From Stenotrophomonas sp. 704A1 (GTDB lineage Bacteria > Pseudomonadota > Gammaproteobacteria > Xanthomonadales > Xanthomonadaceae): a stretch of 64,000 bases of DNA. Below the pieces are notes generated by a model. It was not told the origin of the DNA. It worked only from the letters and a program-made list of their open reading frames with translations, and made no database searches. Below are positions 24,682 through 33,776 of the stretch, piece after piece; the stretch's first letter is position 1, and every line of letters starts with the position of its first letter. A program made the translations under genes and the position numbers. Location of the stretch: NCBI RefSeq assembly GCF_030549525.1, contig NZ_CP130831.1:2071501-2135500 (forward strand). The letters are read 5' to 3'.

Positions 24682-24717
24682 AAATGGTGGCATCCGTTCA
24701 GTTTTCCGGTTCCCGCC

Positions 24718-25329
24718 ATGTCCCGTGCCCCGCAACGCCTGACCGACCGCAAACGCGACGCCATCGTGCGCGCGGCGGTGGAGGAGTTCCGTGCTTCGGG
24801 CTACGAGGCGACCAGCATGGACCGCATCGCGGAAGCCGCCGGGGTCTCCAAGCGCACCGTCTACAACCACTTCCCGAGCAAGGAAGCGCTGTTCTCGATG
24901 ATCCTGGAGGAGCTGTGGGAGCGCAGCGTGGCCAGCGACGCCCTGCCGTACCGCGCCGACCAGCCGCTGCGGACGCAGTTGCTGCAGCTGCTGGGCCAGA
25001 AGCTGGACCTGCTCAGCGATGGGAATTTCATCGACCTGGCGCGGGTCGCGATGGCCGAGATCATCCACTCGCCGGAGCGCGCGCAGGCGATCGTGTGCCG
25101 CATGGGGGAGAAGGAAAGTGGCGAGAGTGCGTGGATCCGCGCGGCCATCGCCGATGGCCGCCTGCGCGAGGTCGATCCGGAGTTCGCCGGCCACCAGCTG
25201 CACGGGCTGGTGAAGAGCTTTGCGTTCTGGCCGCAGGTGACGATGGGGCAGCCACCGTTGAGCGCGCAGGAACGCGCGCGCGTGGCCGAATCGGCGGTGG
25301 CGATGTTCCTGGGCTTCTACGCGCGCTAG
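24718..25329 (+). CDS. TetR/AcrR-family transcriptional repressor
   Basis: This 203-aa regulator has its helix-turn-helix at about residues 28-60 (SMDRIAEAAGVSKRTVYNHF and PSKEALFSMIL), the AcrR-type sequence, and a C-terminal domain of the TetR_C_7/AefR-like kind. ATG 24718 starts MSRAPQRLTDRKRDAIVRAA; the longer frame back to 24616 runs through the operators and is rejected. It is divergent from the MBL hydrolase, and the twin TACACT-N4-AGTGTA sites between them indicate joint control. The inducer is unknown. Confidence 0.88.
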   Translation: MSRAPQRLTDRKRDAIVRAAVEEFRASGYEATSMDRIAEAAGVSKRTVYNHFPSKEALFSMILEELWERSVASDALPYRADQPLRTQLLQLLGQKLDLLSDGNFIDLARVAMAEIIHSPERAQAIVCRMGEKESGESAWIRAAIADGRLREVDPEFAGHQLHGLVKSFAFWPQVTMGQPPLSAQERARVAESAVAMFLGFYAR

Positions 25330-25349
25330 TGCGGCCGGACCGTAGCGTG

Positions 25350-26066
25350 CTAGCAGCGGGGGTCGGCGATCGCTGTCAGCAGCAGCTCGCGCACGAAACT
25401 GGAGGGCGACAGGTCCAGCAGTGCCCGGACCATCGCCACCACGTCGTGCACCGGTACGTAATGACCATCGCCGCGCGCTGCCGCCTGCGGGCGCGGCACC
25501 GACAGCGCGTCCTCGGTATTGAGATACCCCAGCTGCAGCGTCGTCACCGCCAGTCGCTGCGGGCGGAATCCCTCGCGCAGCGCATCGGCGATCCCGTTGA
25601 GCGCGAACTTGGACGCACCGAAGGCCACTTCCGGCCGACCGCTGCGAGGTAATGCCGAGGTCGAACCGGTCAGCAGCAGCTGCGGTCGTGGCGTGCCCAG
25701 TACGCGCGGCAACAGCTGCCGGAGCAATAGCAGGGTAGCGGTGATGTTGACCTCCACCAGGTGCGCCAGGGCGCTGTCGTCCTCCTTCAGAAAATCGTAG
25801 GCATCACTGAAAGCGTTGTCCTCCCAGATGCCCAGATTGTGGATGAGGACGTCGAGATCCGCTGGCGCGTGCGCTGCGATATGGGCGGCAGCGTGGGCGG
25901 GCTGGCCCAGATCGGCCTCGATCCAGCGCAGTTCGACGCCGTCGCCGCAGTCCAGTGCGGCCGGCTGCGTCCGCGACACGCCGATGACGGTGTCGCCAGG
26001 GCGGCACAGGCCTTCCACGAAGGCGCGACCGAGACCCTTGCTGGCGCCGATGATCATGAGTTTCAT
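25350..26066 (-). CDS. SDR-family oxidoreductase
   Basis: This 238-aa short-chain dehydrogenase starts MKLMIIGASKGLGRAFVEGL with the NAD(P) glycine motif. IHNLGIWED replaces the usual NNAG, TGSTSALP carries the catalytic Ser, and VAFGASKFALNGI has the Lys but Phe in place of the active-site Tyr (FGASK instead of YxxxK). Loss of the Tyr suggests altered or lost dehydrogenase activity, perhaps a regulatory or binding role. ATG 26066 is used; the upstream frame lacks a site. It is divergent from the aminoglycoside phosphotransferase gene and convergent with the TetR gene. Confidence 0.8.
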   Translation of the reverse strand: MKLMIIGASKGLGRAFVEGLCRPGDTVIGVSRTQPAALDCGDGVELRWIEADLGQPAHAAAHIAAHAPADLDVLIHNLGIWEDNAFSDAYDFLKEDDSALAHLVEVNITATLLLLRQLLPRVLGTPRPQLLLTGSTSALPRSGRPEVAFGASKFALNGIADALREGFRPQRLAVTTLQLGYLNTEDALSVPRPQAAARGDGHYVPVHDVVAMVRALLDLSPSSFVRELLLTAIADPRC

Positions 26067-26098
26067 GGGCTGTGCTTTGCGGTATGGAAGAAGGTTCG

Positions 26099-26941
26099 GT
26101 GACAATCCACGCAACGCCCGTCACCGTCACCGGCTGCATGGAAGGAACAACCGCCATCGGCACCGGCATGCCGGTGCCCTCGCGCTGGCGTCACGCGCTG
26201 CGCGATGCCGACATCGTGCGCCAGGCGATCGGGGCGTCGCGGGCGGACGTGGCGCGGGTGCGCCGCCGCGGGCGGCCGGATGTGTTCCTGAAATCGGAGG
26301 TGATCGATGCCTTCAGCGAACTCGATGCCGAAGTCCTGCGCCTGCGCTGGTTGCGCGCGCACGGTCAGCCGGCACCAGCGGTACTGGCGTCGGCGGAAGA
26401 GGACGGGCGGCGCTGGCTGTTGATGAGCGCCGTGCCCGGGCAGGATCTGGCCTCGTCGCCGGCGCTGGCACCGGCACAGGTGGTGGTGCTGCTGGCCGAT
26501 GCGCTGCGCGGGCTGCATGCACTGCCGGTTGCACGCTGCCCGTTCGACCAGCGGTTGCACCTGCGCCTGGCCGCCGCTGCCGCGCGGGTCGCCGCGGGAC
26601 ACGTGGATGCTGCGGATTTCGACGACGAACGCCGGGGCTGGAGCGCGCAGCAGGCCTATGCCGAACTGCTGGCCACGCGTCCTGCGCAGGAGGATGCGGT
26701 GGTGGTCCATGGCGATGCCTGCCTGCCCAACCTGATGGCGGCCGACGGTCACTTCAGCGGCTTCATCGATTGCGGGCGCCTGGGCGTGGCGGACCGCTGG
26801 CAGGACCTGGCGCTGGCCGCGCGCAGCCTGGTCGAGCAGTACCAGGATCCGCGCTGGGTCGCCCTGCTGCTGGCGCGCTACGGGATCGAGGCCGACGCGC
26901 GGCGGCTGGCGTTCTACCGCCTGCTGGATGAATTCTTCTAG
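26099..26941 (+). CDS. aph(3')-IIc: Aminoglycoside 3'-phosphotransferase, APH(3')-II type
   Basis: This kinase resembles APH(3')-IIa over its length and matches the chromosomal APH(3')-IIc type of S. maltophilia, which inactivates kanamycin, neomycin and relatives using ATP. It has VVHGDACLPNLM (catalytic Asp and Asn), FIDCGRLGVADRWQDLALA (Mg-binding Asp) and ends FYRLLDEFF, exactly as in APH(3')-II. The start is uncertain. GTG 26099 has AAGAAGG at 26088-26094; ATG 26138 would give 267 aa, nearer the family's 264; ATG 26084 is also in frame. It is divergent from an SDR gene. The allele name rests on memory of the family, not on a search. Confidence 0.85.
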   Translation: MTIHATPVTVTGCMEGTTAIGTGMPVPSRWRHALRDADIVRQAIGASRADVARVRRRGRPDVFLKSEVIDAFSELDAEVLRLRWLRAHGQPAPAVLASAEEDGRRWLLMSAVPGQDLASSPALAPAQVVVLLADALRGLHALPVARCPFDQRLHLRLAAAAARVAAGHVDAADFDDERRGWSAQQAYAELLATRPAQEDAVVVHGDACLPNLMAADGHFSGFIDCGRLGVADRWQDLALAARSLVEQYQDPRWVALLLARYGIEADARRLAFYRLLDEFF

Positions 26942-26952
26942 GTCCATGGCGG

Positions 26953-27369
26953 TCAGGCGCGCCGCAGGGCCCGGCGCGCGTGGCTGGCAATGGCCGCGCA
27001 GGCCAGGCCACCGATCACGCTGAGGTGCTCCAGTGCGAAGAACAGCGCGAGCTGCTGCGCTGGACCCTGCTTGTTCCAGAACGTGTGGACGATGACGATG
27101 GTGAGCAGCAGGAACGTCGCCAGTGCGCCCGCGCCCAGCCACAGTGCGCGGTCCAGCAGCAGGCAGGTGGCGCCGCCCAGCAGCACGATGGCAGTGAGAA
27201 GGTTGAACAGCCAGGGCGGCTGCAGGCCCGCGGCCTGCATCTCGAGCAGGCTGCTGTCCCAGGCCAGCACTTTGGCCAGGCCGGAAGACAGGAACACCAC
27301 CGCCAGCAGCAGGCGGGCGATGAACCACAGGACGCGGCTGCTCAGCAGCGTGGAAAGGACGGGGTGCAT
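26953..27369 (-). CDS. DoxX-family membrane protein
   Basis: This 138-aa protein has four predicted membrane helices (about 12-33, 52-72, 76-95, 108-128) and the DoxX signature LLLAVVFLSSGLAKVLAW near the N-terminus. DoxX proteins are small quinone- or thiol-linked membrane proteins; the exact role here is unknown. It lies between, and in opposite orientation to, two aminoglycoside phosphotransferase genes, with 11 bases to the end of the first. Nothing suggests it takes part in resistance. Confidence 0.8.
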   Translation of the reverse strand: MHPVLSTLLSSRVLWFIARLLLAVVFLSSGLAKVLAWDSSLLEMQAAGLQPPWLFNLLTAIVLLGGATCLLLDRALWLGAGALATFLLLTIVIVHTFWNKQGPAQQLALFFALEHLSVIGGLACAAIASHARRALRRA

Positions 27370-27546
27370 GCAGTCGGTGGTGGGTGAGGGCAGGTGCAGC
27401 AGGATCGGGCCTCAACAGCAGTTGAGGTCAAGCGCGGATGCCGGGGTGGGGCAATGTGTCGCAGCGTATCGATGTTGTGACCGTTTGCCTGTGCGGAAGC
27501 AGGGGCATCTGCGATAGTGACGACAGCTACCCAGCACAGTGCATCC

Positions 27547-28617
27547 ATGTCATTCGCTTCGGCGCAGCAGATCGGCGAAGTCCTGCAGCAGTCCTACGGC
27601 ATCACCGCCACCTCGGTGGTGCCGCGACCGGTGGGTGCCGATGCCAACGCCGCTGTGTTCCGTATCGACGCCCGCCACGGCCAGTGGTGGTTGAAGTGCC
27701 GCGACTACCAGGTCGCGCCTGCGGTCTGGGACAGCCTGCACTGGCTGCGCAGCACGCTGGGCATCGAGGAGATCGTGGCGCCCTGGCCGGCACGGACCGG
27801 CGGCGCCTCGGTGCAGCGCTGGGGCCTGCAGTTCACCCTGTTTCCCTACATCGAAGGGCAGTCCGGCTTCGAGGCGCCGCTCAGCCGCGTGCAGTGGCGG
27901 CGGCTGGGGGAAGTGCTGCGGCGGCTGCACGAGGCGGCCTTGCCGGCGGCGCTGCAGCAGGGTCTGGCCGCCCTGCGGCTGGAAACGGCGGCGTTGGACA
28001 CGGTGGGCACGTGGTTGCAGGATCCGGCGCGGCTGCCACCGGCACAGGATGGCTGGGGCAGTGCGTTCCTGACGGTGTGGGAACAGCAGCGTCCGCGCAT
28101 CGCCGAGCTGCATGCACGCGCCACGCAGTTGAGCGCGGCCCTGCAGCAGCAGTCACCTGCACTGCACCTGTGCCATACCGATCTGCACGCCGGCAATGTG
28201 CTGATGGGCCAGGACGATGCGCTGCACCTGATCGACTGGGATGGCCTGGCGATGGCGCCGCGCGAGCGTGACCTGATGTTCGTCGGCGCGGCGGTGGGCG
28301 GGCGTTGGGGACGCGAGCATCCTCCGGGTTTCAGCGAAGGCTACGGCAGCGACCTGGGCGACCCCCGCTGGATTGCGTGGTACCGGCACTGGCGGATCCT
28401 GCAGGACCTGACCGAGTTCGAGCAGCTGCTGCTGGACCCGGGCGCGGCGCTGCGGACGACGCAGCAGCGACGGCAGACGCTGCACTACCTGGGCGAGCAG
28501 TTCGCGCCGGGCAATGTGTTCGACGCGGCCGAGCGGGTGTATCAGGTGGCGCAGGAAGCGGCCGGGGCCTCGGCCTCCGCAGAGGCCCCGGCCGGCGCCG
28601 GGTCGGGTTCGCGGTAA
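27547..28617 (+). CDS. aph(9)-Ic: Aminoglycoside phosphotransferase, APH(9) (spectinomycin kinase) type
   Basis: This 356-aa kinase shares the characteristic stretches of APH(9) spectinomycin phosphotransferases. These are LCHTDLHAGNVLMGQDDALH (catalytic Asp and Asn), LIDWDGLAMAPRERDLMFVG (Mg site), FSEGYG and AWYRHWRILQDL. The order and spacing match APH(9)-Ia closely, so spectinomycin 9-O-phosphorylation is likely. ATG 27547 starts MSFASAQQIGEVLQQ. The C-terminal 20 residues (ASASAEAPAGAGSGSR) look like a low-complexity extension. S. maltophilia is known to carry an aph(9)-type gene; the allele suffix is tentative. A related possibility is a general APH-fold kinase with another substrate. 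Confidence 0.75.
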   Translation: MSFASAQQIGEVLQQSYGITATSVVPRPVGADANAAVFRIDARHGQWWLKCRDYQVAPAVWDSLHWLRSTLGIEEIVAPWPARTGGASVQRWGLQFTLFPYIEGQSGFEAPLSRVQWRRLGEVLRRLHEAALPAALQQGLAALRLETAALDTVGTWLQDPARLPPAQDGWGSAFLTVWEQQRPRIAELHARATQLSAALQQQSPALHLCHTDLHAGNVLMGQDDALHLIDWDGLAMAPRERDLMFVGAAVGGRWGREHPPGFSEGYGSDLGDPRWIAWYRHWRILQDLTEFEQLLLDPGAALRTTQQRRQTLHYLGEQFAPGNVFDAAERVYQVAQEAAGASASAEAPAGAGSGSR

Positions 28618-28669
28618 CCACGGATCTTCCGACCGGACCATTGCAGCCGGCGCCGTCCTGCGGTGCGGT

Positions 28670-29593
28670 TCATTCCGCGGGTTTGGCGGCGGCGGTCGCG
28701 GCCACGCTGGCGGCGCGCCGTGCCAGCACGGCTTCGCGGTGGGCGATGTAGGCGTTGGCCGCCAGGATGATGCCTGCGCCCAGCAGGGTCCAACGGTCCA
28801 CCGTCTCGCCGAACAGCAGCCAGCCGCACAGGGTGACCAGCGGCAGCTGCAGGAAGCTGATCGGGGTCAGCGCGGAGACTTCGCCCAGGCGCAGGGCGCG
28901 GGTCCACAGCAACTGGCCGATGGTGCCGAGCACGCCGGTGGCCAGCAGCCAGCCCCAGGCCGCGCCGGTCGGCCAGACCCACACGAACAGCGCCGGCAGC
29001 AGCGACAGCGGTACCCAGAACACATAGGTGTAGAGCACCACGGTGTCGGCGCTGTCGATGCGGGTGAGCTGCTTGATCTGGATCGCGACCAGGGAACTGA
29101 GCACGGCGGCGGCGACCGCGATCAGGCTGCCGGCGCTGAAACCGGCGGTGCCGGGGCGCACGATCACCAGCACGCCGATGAAGCCGACCACCACGGCCGC
29201 CCAGCGCCGCACGCGCACGGTCTCACCCAGCCACAGCACCGCAGCGATGGTGACGAACAGGGGCGTGGAGTACGACAGCGAGACCGCCTGCGCCAGCGGC
29301 AGATGGCCCAGGGCCCAGAATGCGCACAGCATCGAACCCAGGCCGATCGCGCTGCGCAGGAAGTAGCGGGGCAACTGCCGGGTCTTCAATGGCGCATGGC
29401 CCGGGCGCAGCAGCATCGGCAGCAGCGCCAGCAGGCCGAAGGCGTTGCGGAAGAACGCCACTTCCTGGGTGGGCACGTAACGGGTGGCGTAGCGGATCGC
29501 CACCGCCATCAGGCCGAAGGCCAGGGTGCTGCCGAGCATCAGCAGCGCCGCCCGCATCGGGGTGGCGCGGGGGGAAAGGGCGGGGGTGTTCAC
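28670..29593 (-). CDS. EamA/DMT-family transporter
   Basis: This protein of about 307 aa has ten predicted membrane helices in two EamA repeats, e.g. [20 protein letters not shown] and [20 protein letters not shown] with the LQLP motif. It is a drug/metabolite-type exporter of unknown substrate, related to RhaT/YdcZ-like permeases. The GTG at 29593 overlaps the murB stop (GTGA) and gives coupled translation; ATG 29557 is an alternative giving 295 aa. It is the last gene of pyrD-murB-eamA, three genes each overlapping the next by four bases. Confidence 0.85.
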   Translation of the reverse strand: MNTPALSPRATPMRAALLMLGSTLAFGLMAVAIRYATRYVPTQEVAFFRNAFGLLALLPMLLRPGHAPLKTRQLPRYFLRSAIGLGSMLCAFWALGHLPLAQAVSLSYSTPLFVTIAAVLWLGETVRVRRWAAVVVGFIGVLVIVRPGTAGFSAGSLIAVAAAVLSSLVAIQIKQLTRIDSADTVVLYTYVFWVPLSLLPALFVWVWPTGAAWGWLLATGVLGTIGQLLWTRALRLGEVSALTPISFLQLPLVTLCGWLLFGETVDRWTLLGAGIILAANAYIAHREAVLARRAASVAATAAAKPAE

Positions 29594-30666
29594 CACTGTG
29601 CGCCGAGCAGGCGGGGCTCCGGTTCGATGGGCACGCCGAACGTCTCCAGCACGGAGGCCGAGATCCGCCGCGCCAGCGCCAGCAACTCGGCGCCGGTGGC
29701 GTTGCCGTGGTTGACCAGCACCAGCGCGTGGCTCGGTGCAACGCCGGCATCGCCTTCGCGGAAGCCCTTCCAGCCGCAGGATTCGATCATCCAGGCCGCC
29801 GAAACCTTGCGCTTGCCGTCCTGGTCTGCGGGGAACACCGGCAGCTCGGGGAAGTGCTGCAGCAGCACATCCACCTGCTCCAGCGGCAGCACCGGGTTCT
29901 TGAAGAAGCTGCCGGCGTTGCCCAGCACGTCCGGGTCGGGCAGCTTGCGGCGGCGGATCGCGATCACGGCATTGGCCACGTCGACCGCGCTGGGCAGCTC
30001 CACGCCCTGGGCCTGCAGTTCTTCGCGGATACCCGCATAGTCCATGCGCAGGTCGTGCAGCAGCGGCAGTTTCAATTCGATGGCGGTGATCAGGTAGCGG
30101 TCCGGCTGCTGCTTGAACACGCTGTCGCGGTAAGCGAAGCCGCACTGTTCGTTGTCCAGCCGCACCCAGGCCTGCTGCTCGCAGTCCCAGGCGTCGACCG
30201 CCTGGATGAACTCGCCGACCTGGGCGCCATAGGCGCCGATGTTCTGGATCGGCGCAGCGCCGGCGGTGCCGGGAATCAGGGCCAGGTTCTCCAGGCCGGA
30301 CAGGCCCTCCTGCAGCGACCACATCACCAGGCCGTGCCAGGACACGCCGGCGCCGGCACGGATCACGGCATGGTCGGCCCGGTGTTCCAGGAAGCTGATG
30401 TCGCGGTTGCCGAACACCAGCACGGTGCCGGGCAGGTCGTCGGCGATCAGCACGTTGCTGCCACTGCCCAGCACCAGCAACGGCGCGCCGGCCACCTCGG
30501 GCAGCGCCAGTACCTCCGGCAGCAGTGCCGGGTCATGCAGTTCCAGCAGCTGGGCGGCACTGGCCTGCACATGGAAGGTGTTCAGCGCCTGCAGCGGTGC
30601 ATTGCGGGTCAGGGTCCAGCGCAGCGGTGCGGCGGCGGTGTCGATGTCATCCATGGGCGTGCTCAC
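29590..30666 (-). CDS. murB: UDP-N-acetylenolpyruvoylglucosamine reductase
   Basis: MurB reduces UDP-GlcNAc-enolpyruvate to UDP-MurNAc with NADPH and FAD, an essential cytoplasmic step of peptidoglycan synthesis. The FAD domain shows [14 protein letters not shown] and [33 protein letters not shown] is the type I Tyr loop, NAGSFFKNP carries the catalytic Ser, and [12 protein letters not shown] the C-terminal Glu. GTG 30666 overlaps the pyrD stop (GTGA); ATG 30654 is a possible later start. Length of about 354-358 aa is normal for the type I enzyme. Confidence 0.95.
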   Translation of the reverse strand: MSTPMDDIDTAAAPLRWTLTRNAPLQALNTFHVQASAAQLLELHDPALLPEVLALPEVAGAPLLVLGSGSNVLIADDLPGTVLVFGNRDISFLEHRADHAVIRAGAGVSWHGLVMWSLQEGLSGLENLALIPGTAGAAPIQNIGAYGAQVGEFIQAVDAWDCEQQAWVRLDNEQCGFAYRDSVFKQQPDRYLITAIELKLPLLHDLRMDYAGIREELQAQGVELPSAVDVANAVIAIRRRKLPDPDVLGNAGSFFKNPVLPLEQVDVLLQHFPELPVFPADQDGKRKVSAAWMIESCGWKGFREGDAGVAPSHALVLVNHGNATGAELLALARRISASVLETFGVPIEPEPRLLGAQW

Positions 30667-31718
30667 AGCGGTGCCACCGCGCCGCGGCTGGGGGCCTCGC
30701 GACGGCGGCGGATCGCCTCCACGCAGTCGGCCACCAGGCTCGGGCCGCGGTAGATCAGCCCGCTGTAGCACTGCACCAGCGACGCGCCGGCGGCCATCTT
30801 GGCAACCGCATCGGCACCGGACAGGATGCCGCCGACGCCGATCAGCGGCACCGATTCGGGCAGGCGCGCGCGCAGCCGGCGCAGGACCAGGGTTGATTGT
30901 TCCAGCACCGGCGCGCCGGACAGGCCGCCGGCTTCGCTGGCCAGCGGATCGCCGGCGACGCGGCTGCGGTCGATGGTGGTATTGGTGGCGATCACACCGT
31001 CCACCTGCAGCTCACCCAGCACGCGGGCGGCGGCATCGATGTCGCGCTCGCTCAGGTCCGGCGCCACCTTCACCAGCATCGGCACGCGGCGGCCATGCTG
31101 CGCGGCGAGGGTTTCCTGGCGCTCGCGCAGCTGGCTGACCAGCTGCCGCAGCGCGGTTTCCTCCTGCAGTTCACGCAGGCCGGCGGTATTGGGCGAGGAG
31201 ATGTTGACGGTGATGTAGTCGGCCAGCGGATACACCTTGTCCAGGCAGGTGATGTAGTCATCGACCGCCTGCTCGTTGGGGGTGTCCTTGTTCTTGCCGA
31301 TGTTGATGCCGAGCAGGCCGCGGCGGTTGCGCGCGCGCTCGACGTTGCGCACCAGCGCATCCACGCCGGCGTTGTTGAAGCCCATGCGGTTGATGATCGC
31401 GCTGTGCGCCGGCAGCCGGAACAGGCGCGGGCGGGGATTGCCCGCCTGCGGACGCGGCGTGATCGTGCCGATCTCGACGAAGCCGAAGCCCAGTGCGAAC
31501 AGCGCATCGATGTGCTCGCCGTTCTTGTCCAGTCCGGCGGCCAGGCCGACCGGATTGGGGAAGGTCAGCCCGAACACCGTGCTGGGCATCGGCGCGATGC
31601 GTGCGGCCAGCAGCGGCGTGGTGCCGGTGCGGTAGGCCAGGTCCAGCGCGGACAGGCCGAGGCCGTGGGCGCGCTCGGCGTCGAGCGAGAACAGGAAGGG
31701 GCGGGCAAGCGAATACAT
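30663..31718 (-). CDS. pyrD: Dihydroorotate dehydrogenase (quinone), class 2
   Basis: This 351-aa enzyme oxidises dihydroorotate to orotate in pyrimidine synthesis, passing electrons to quinone at the inner membrane. The amphipathic N-terminal [20 protein letters not shown] is the class 2 membrane-attachment helix. [19 protein letters not shown] binds [20 protein letters not shown] contains the catalytic Ser, and [12 protein letters not shown] and [12 protein letters not shown] are family signatures. It heads the pyrD-murB-EamA operon. Nine bases separate it from the upstream methyltransferase gene. Confidence 0.96.
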   Translation of the reverse strand: MYSLARPFLFSLDAERAHGLGLSALDLAYRTGTTPLLAARIAPMPSTVFGLTFPNPVGLAAGLDKNGEHIDALFALGFGFVEIGTITPRPQAGNPRPRLFRLPAHSAIINRMGFNNAGVDALVRNVERARNRRGLLGINIGKNKDTPNEQAVDDYITCLDKVYPLADYITVNISSPNTAGLRELQEETALRQLVSQLRERQETLAAQHGRRVPMLVKVAPDLSERDIDAAARVLGELQVDGVIATNTTIDRSRVAGDPLASEAGGLSGAPVLEQSTLVLRRLRARLPESVPLIGVGGILSGADAVAKMAAGASLVQCYSGLIYRGPSLVADCVEAIRRRREAPSRGAVAPL

Positions 31719-31727
31719 GCGTTGGTT

Positions 31728-32498
31728 TCAGTCCAGCGTGCCGAGGAAGGCTCGGGTTCGATATTCAAAAGCGACCTGGCCGTCGACCGCGTGGGCGGCG
31801 AACAGGTCCTGCAGTGCATCGATCATCGGCGTGTGGCGCGGATGACCGGGTTGGGGTGCATAGGAGGAGGACAGCAGGCGCCCGCGCAGGGCATCGAGGT
31901 CCAGATGCTGTACGTTCGGCAGCTCCACCATGCCGCGCAGGCCGGGGCCGAACCAGGCCTGCATGGTGGCATCGTCCTGGTAGCGCTCGGCCACGGCGGA
32001 GTAGTCGGTGCCGTACTCCAGCAGCAGCTGTTCGTAGCCGACCAGGAACGGGCTGGCGTCGAGCAGGCGCGAATTCCAGTAGACCAATGCCTGGCCACCG
32101 GGGCGCAGGATGCGCTGCCACTCGGCGCGCACCGCCACGGTGTCGAACCAGTGGAAGGCCTGCGCGGCGCTGACCAGATCGATGCTGGCATCGGCCAGAC
32201 CGGTGGCTTCGGCGCGGCCGTCGACAGCGGAAAAGTCCGGATACTGCGGCGCCAGCCACTGTTCGGCGGCGGCGCGCATGGCGGCATTCGGCTCGACCGC
32301 CACCAGCGGATGACCGCTGGCGAGAAACTGGCGGCTGGAGATGCCGGTGCCAGCGCCGATGTCGGCCACCAGCGCCTGGTGGCTGACACCCATCGGGCCG
32401 TGCAGCCAGTCCAGCAGGGCGGGCGGGTAATCGGGCCGGTAGCGGACGTAGTCGGCCACTCGGCTGCTGAAGCGTTCAGTGCTGTCGGAGGCGGTCAT
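31728..32498 (-). CDS. Class I SAM-dependent methyltransferase
   Basis: This 256-aa methyltransferase_11-type protein has SAM motif I VADIGAGTGISSRQFLASGH, motif II acidic VAVEPNAAM, and the post-motif IDLVSAAQAFHWFD. The AQAFHWF segment is typical of the TAM (trans-aconitate)/YafE-like group, whose substrates are often small acids. The start ATG 32498 reads MTASDSTERFSSRVADYVRY, the normal opening. It lies between DUF4190 and pyrD genes on the same strand with gaps of 5 and 9 bases, so probably co-transcribed. Substrate unknown. Confidence 0.88.
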   Translation of the reverse strand: MTASDSTERFSSRVADYVRYRPDYPPALLDWLHGPMGVSHQALVADIGAGTGISSRQFLASGHPLVAVEPNAAMRAAAEQWLAPQYPDFSAVDGRAEATGLADASIDLVSAAQAFHWFDTVAVRAEWQRILRPGGQALVYWNSRLLDASPFLVGYEQLLLEYGTDYSAVAERYQDDATMQAWFGPGLRGMVELPNVQHLDLDALRGRLLSSSYAPQPGHPRHTPMIDALQDLFAAHAVDGQVAFEYRTRAFLGTLD

Positions 32499-32503
32499 GG
32501 CGT

Positions 32504-32788
32504 TCAGTTCGCCGTCGCCGCCAGCCAGGCCAGGCCGCCGAAGAACAGGATGAAGGCGAGGATGCCCAGCACCACCATCGCCACGTTCAACCAGCCCAGC
32601 ACCAACCCGGTCACGGCCAGGCCATCGCCTTCCAGTTCATGCGGGCGGCGGCGGATCTCGGCGCGCGCCATGTGGCCGGTGATGATGGCCACGATGCTGG
32701 CCACGAAGGGCAGGACGGTCCAGCTGGCGATGCCCATGACCAGGCTGACCACGGCCAGGGCGCTTGTCTGTCGGGGTGCCACGCTCAT
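32504..32788 (-). CDS. DUF4190 membrane protein
   Basis: This 94-aa protein has two membrane helices (about 10-35 and 60-85) with the DUF4190 pattern: LAVVSLVMGIASWTVLPFVA, then IITGHMARAEIRRRP and GLVLGWLN. ATG 32788 follows GGCAAGGAGG and starts MSVAPRQTSA; the frame extends upstream without a site. Function is unknown; family members are small inner-membrane proteins. It ends 5 bases before the methyltransferase start. Confidence 0.85.
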   Translation of the reverse strand: MSVAPRQTSALAVVSLVMGIASWTVLPFVASIVAIITGHMARAEIRRRPHELEGDGLAVTGLVLGWLNVAMVVLGILAFILFFGGLAWLAATAN

Positions 32789-32926
32789 CGGGGTCCTCCT
32801 TGGCAGTGTGCACATGATAGTGCCTCTGCCCGGGCAATCCCATGCCCGGCGGATGCGATGGCAGGCGTCGGCCCTGCTCGACGAACGGCATGCCACCCCC
32901 GGTTGGCAGCTGCCGGGGTGCCGGTG

Positions 32927-33679
32927 TCAGCCCATCAACACCTGGCCACCATCCACATTGAGCACGCTGCCGGTGACCCAGCGCGCCAGCGGCGAGCACA
33001 GGAACAGGGCGGCATCGGCGATCTCGCGCGGGTGGCCGAAGCGGCCGAACGGAATCTTCGCCAGGGTGCCGTGGTACAGCGCCGGGTCTTCGCTGCGGCG
33101 GCGGTCCCACAGGCCGTCTTCGAACTCGATCGAACCCGGCGCGATCGCATTGACCCGGATCCGGTCCTTGGCCAGGGCCAGGGCCTGCGAGGTGGTGTAG
33201 TGCGACAGCGCGGCCTTGGCGGCGGCGTAGGGCGCGCCACCGGGACGCGGCTGCTGCGCGGCGATCGAGGACAGATTGAGGATGCAGGCATCATCAGACG
33301 CGCGCAGCCACGGCAGGGCCAGGCGCGAGGCCCGCACGGCCGCCATCAGGTCGATCTGCAGACTGGCGGCCCAGCCGTCTTCATCGTCAGCCATGCCATA
33401 GCCGGTGGCATTGTTGACCAGCACGTCGATGCCGCCGAGCGCATCGGCGCTCGCCAGCAGCCAGGCCTGGATCTGGCCGGGATCGGCCAGATCGGCGGAA
33501 ACCGTGTGCAGTTGCAAGCCCTGCGCCAGTGCATCGGCACGCAGGGCATCCAGGCCGGCCTGGCCGCGCGCGCAGACCGAGACCTGCGCTCCGGCGCCAG
33601 CGAAGGCCAGCGCCATTTCACGACCGATGCCCTTGCTGCCACCTGCAATCAGCACGCGGCGGCCGGTGAAATCAATCAC
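32927..33679 (-). CDS. SDR-family oxidoreductase
   Basis: This 250-aa short-chain dehydrogenase starts MIDFTGRRVLIAGGSKGIGR (cofactor loop), has LVNNATGYG, LNLSSIAAQ (Ser), PYAAAKAALSHYTTSQ (Tyr and Lys) and IRVNAIAPGSIEF. The GTG at 33679 is chosen because AAGGTGG precedes it by seven bases and it gives the normal family length. An upstream ATG (33736) would add residues encoded by a SMAG repeat and is unlikely. It is separated from the upstream aldehyde dehydrogenase by the SMAG dimer. A short-chain alcohol or 3-oxoacyl substrate is possible. Confidence 0.85.
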   Translation of the reverse strand: MIDFTGRRVLIAGGSKGIGREMALAFAGAGAQVSVCARGQAGLDALRADALAQGLQLHTVSADLADPGQIQAWLLASADALGGIDVLVNNATGYGMADDEDGWAASLQIDLMAAVRASRLALPWLRASDDACILNLSSIAAQQPRPGGAPYAAAKAALSHYTTSQALALAKDRIRVNAIAPGSIEFEDGLWDRRRSEDPALYHGTLAKIPFGRFGHPREIADAALFLCSPLARWVTGSVLNVDGGQVLMG

Positions 33680-33693
33680 CGGCTTGCCACCTT

Positions 33694-33768
33694 GTAGAGC
33701 CGAGCCATGCTCGGCTGCATTTCCTGCGGTGTTCATGGCGCATCCTGCCGAGCATGGCTCGGCACTAC
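33694..33768. repeat. SMAG REP element, inverted dimer
   Basis: GTAGAGCCGAGCCATGCTCGGC at 33694-33715 and its inverse ending GGCACTAC at 33768 face each other around about 30 bases. The dimer fills the gap between the aldehyde dehydrogenase stop (33777) and the SDR start (33679). Confidence 0.8.
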
Positions 33769-33776
33769 AGATAGCG

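Noticed and set aside
26953..27369. DoxX gene as part of the aminoglycoside resistance pair
   Set aside because: It lies on the opposite strand, and DoxX proteins have no known link to aminoglycoside modification.
33679..33736. Upstream ATG start (33736) for the SDR gene
   Set aside because: It would encode part of a SMAG repeat; the GTG at 33679 has a ribosome-binding site and gives the usual family length.
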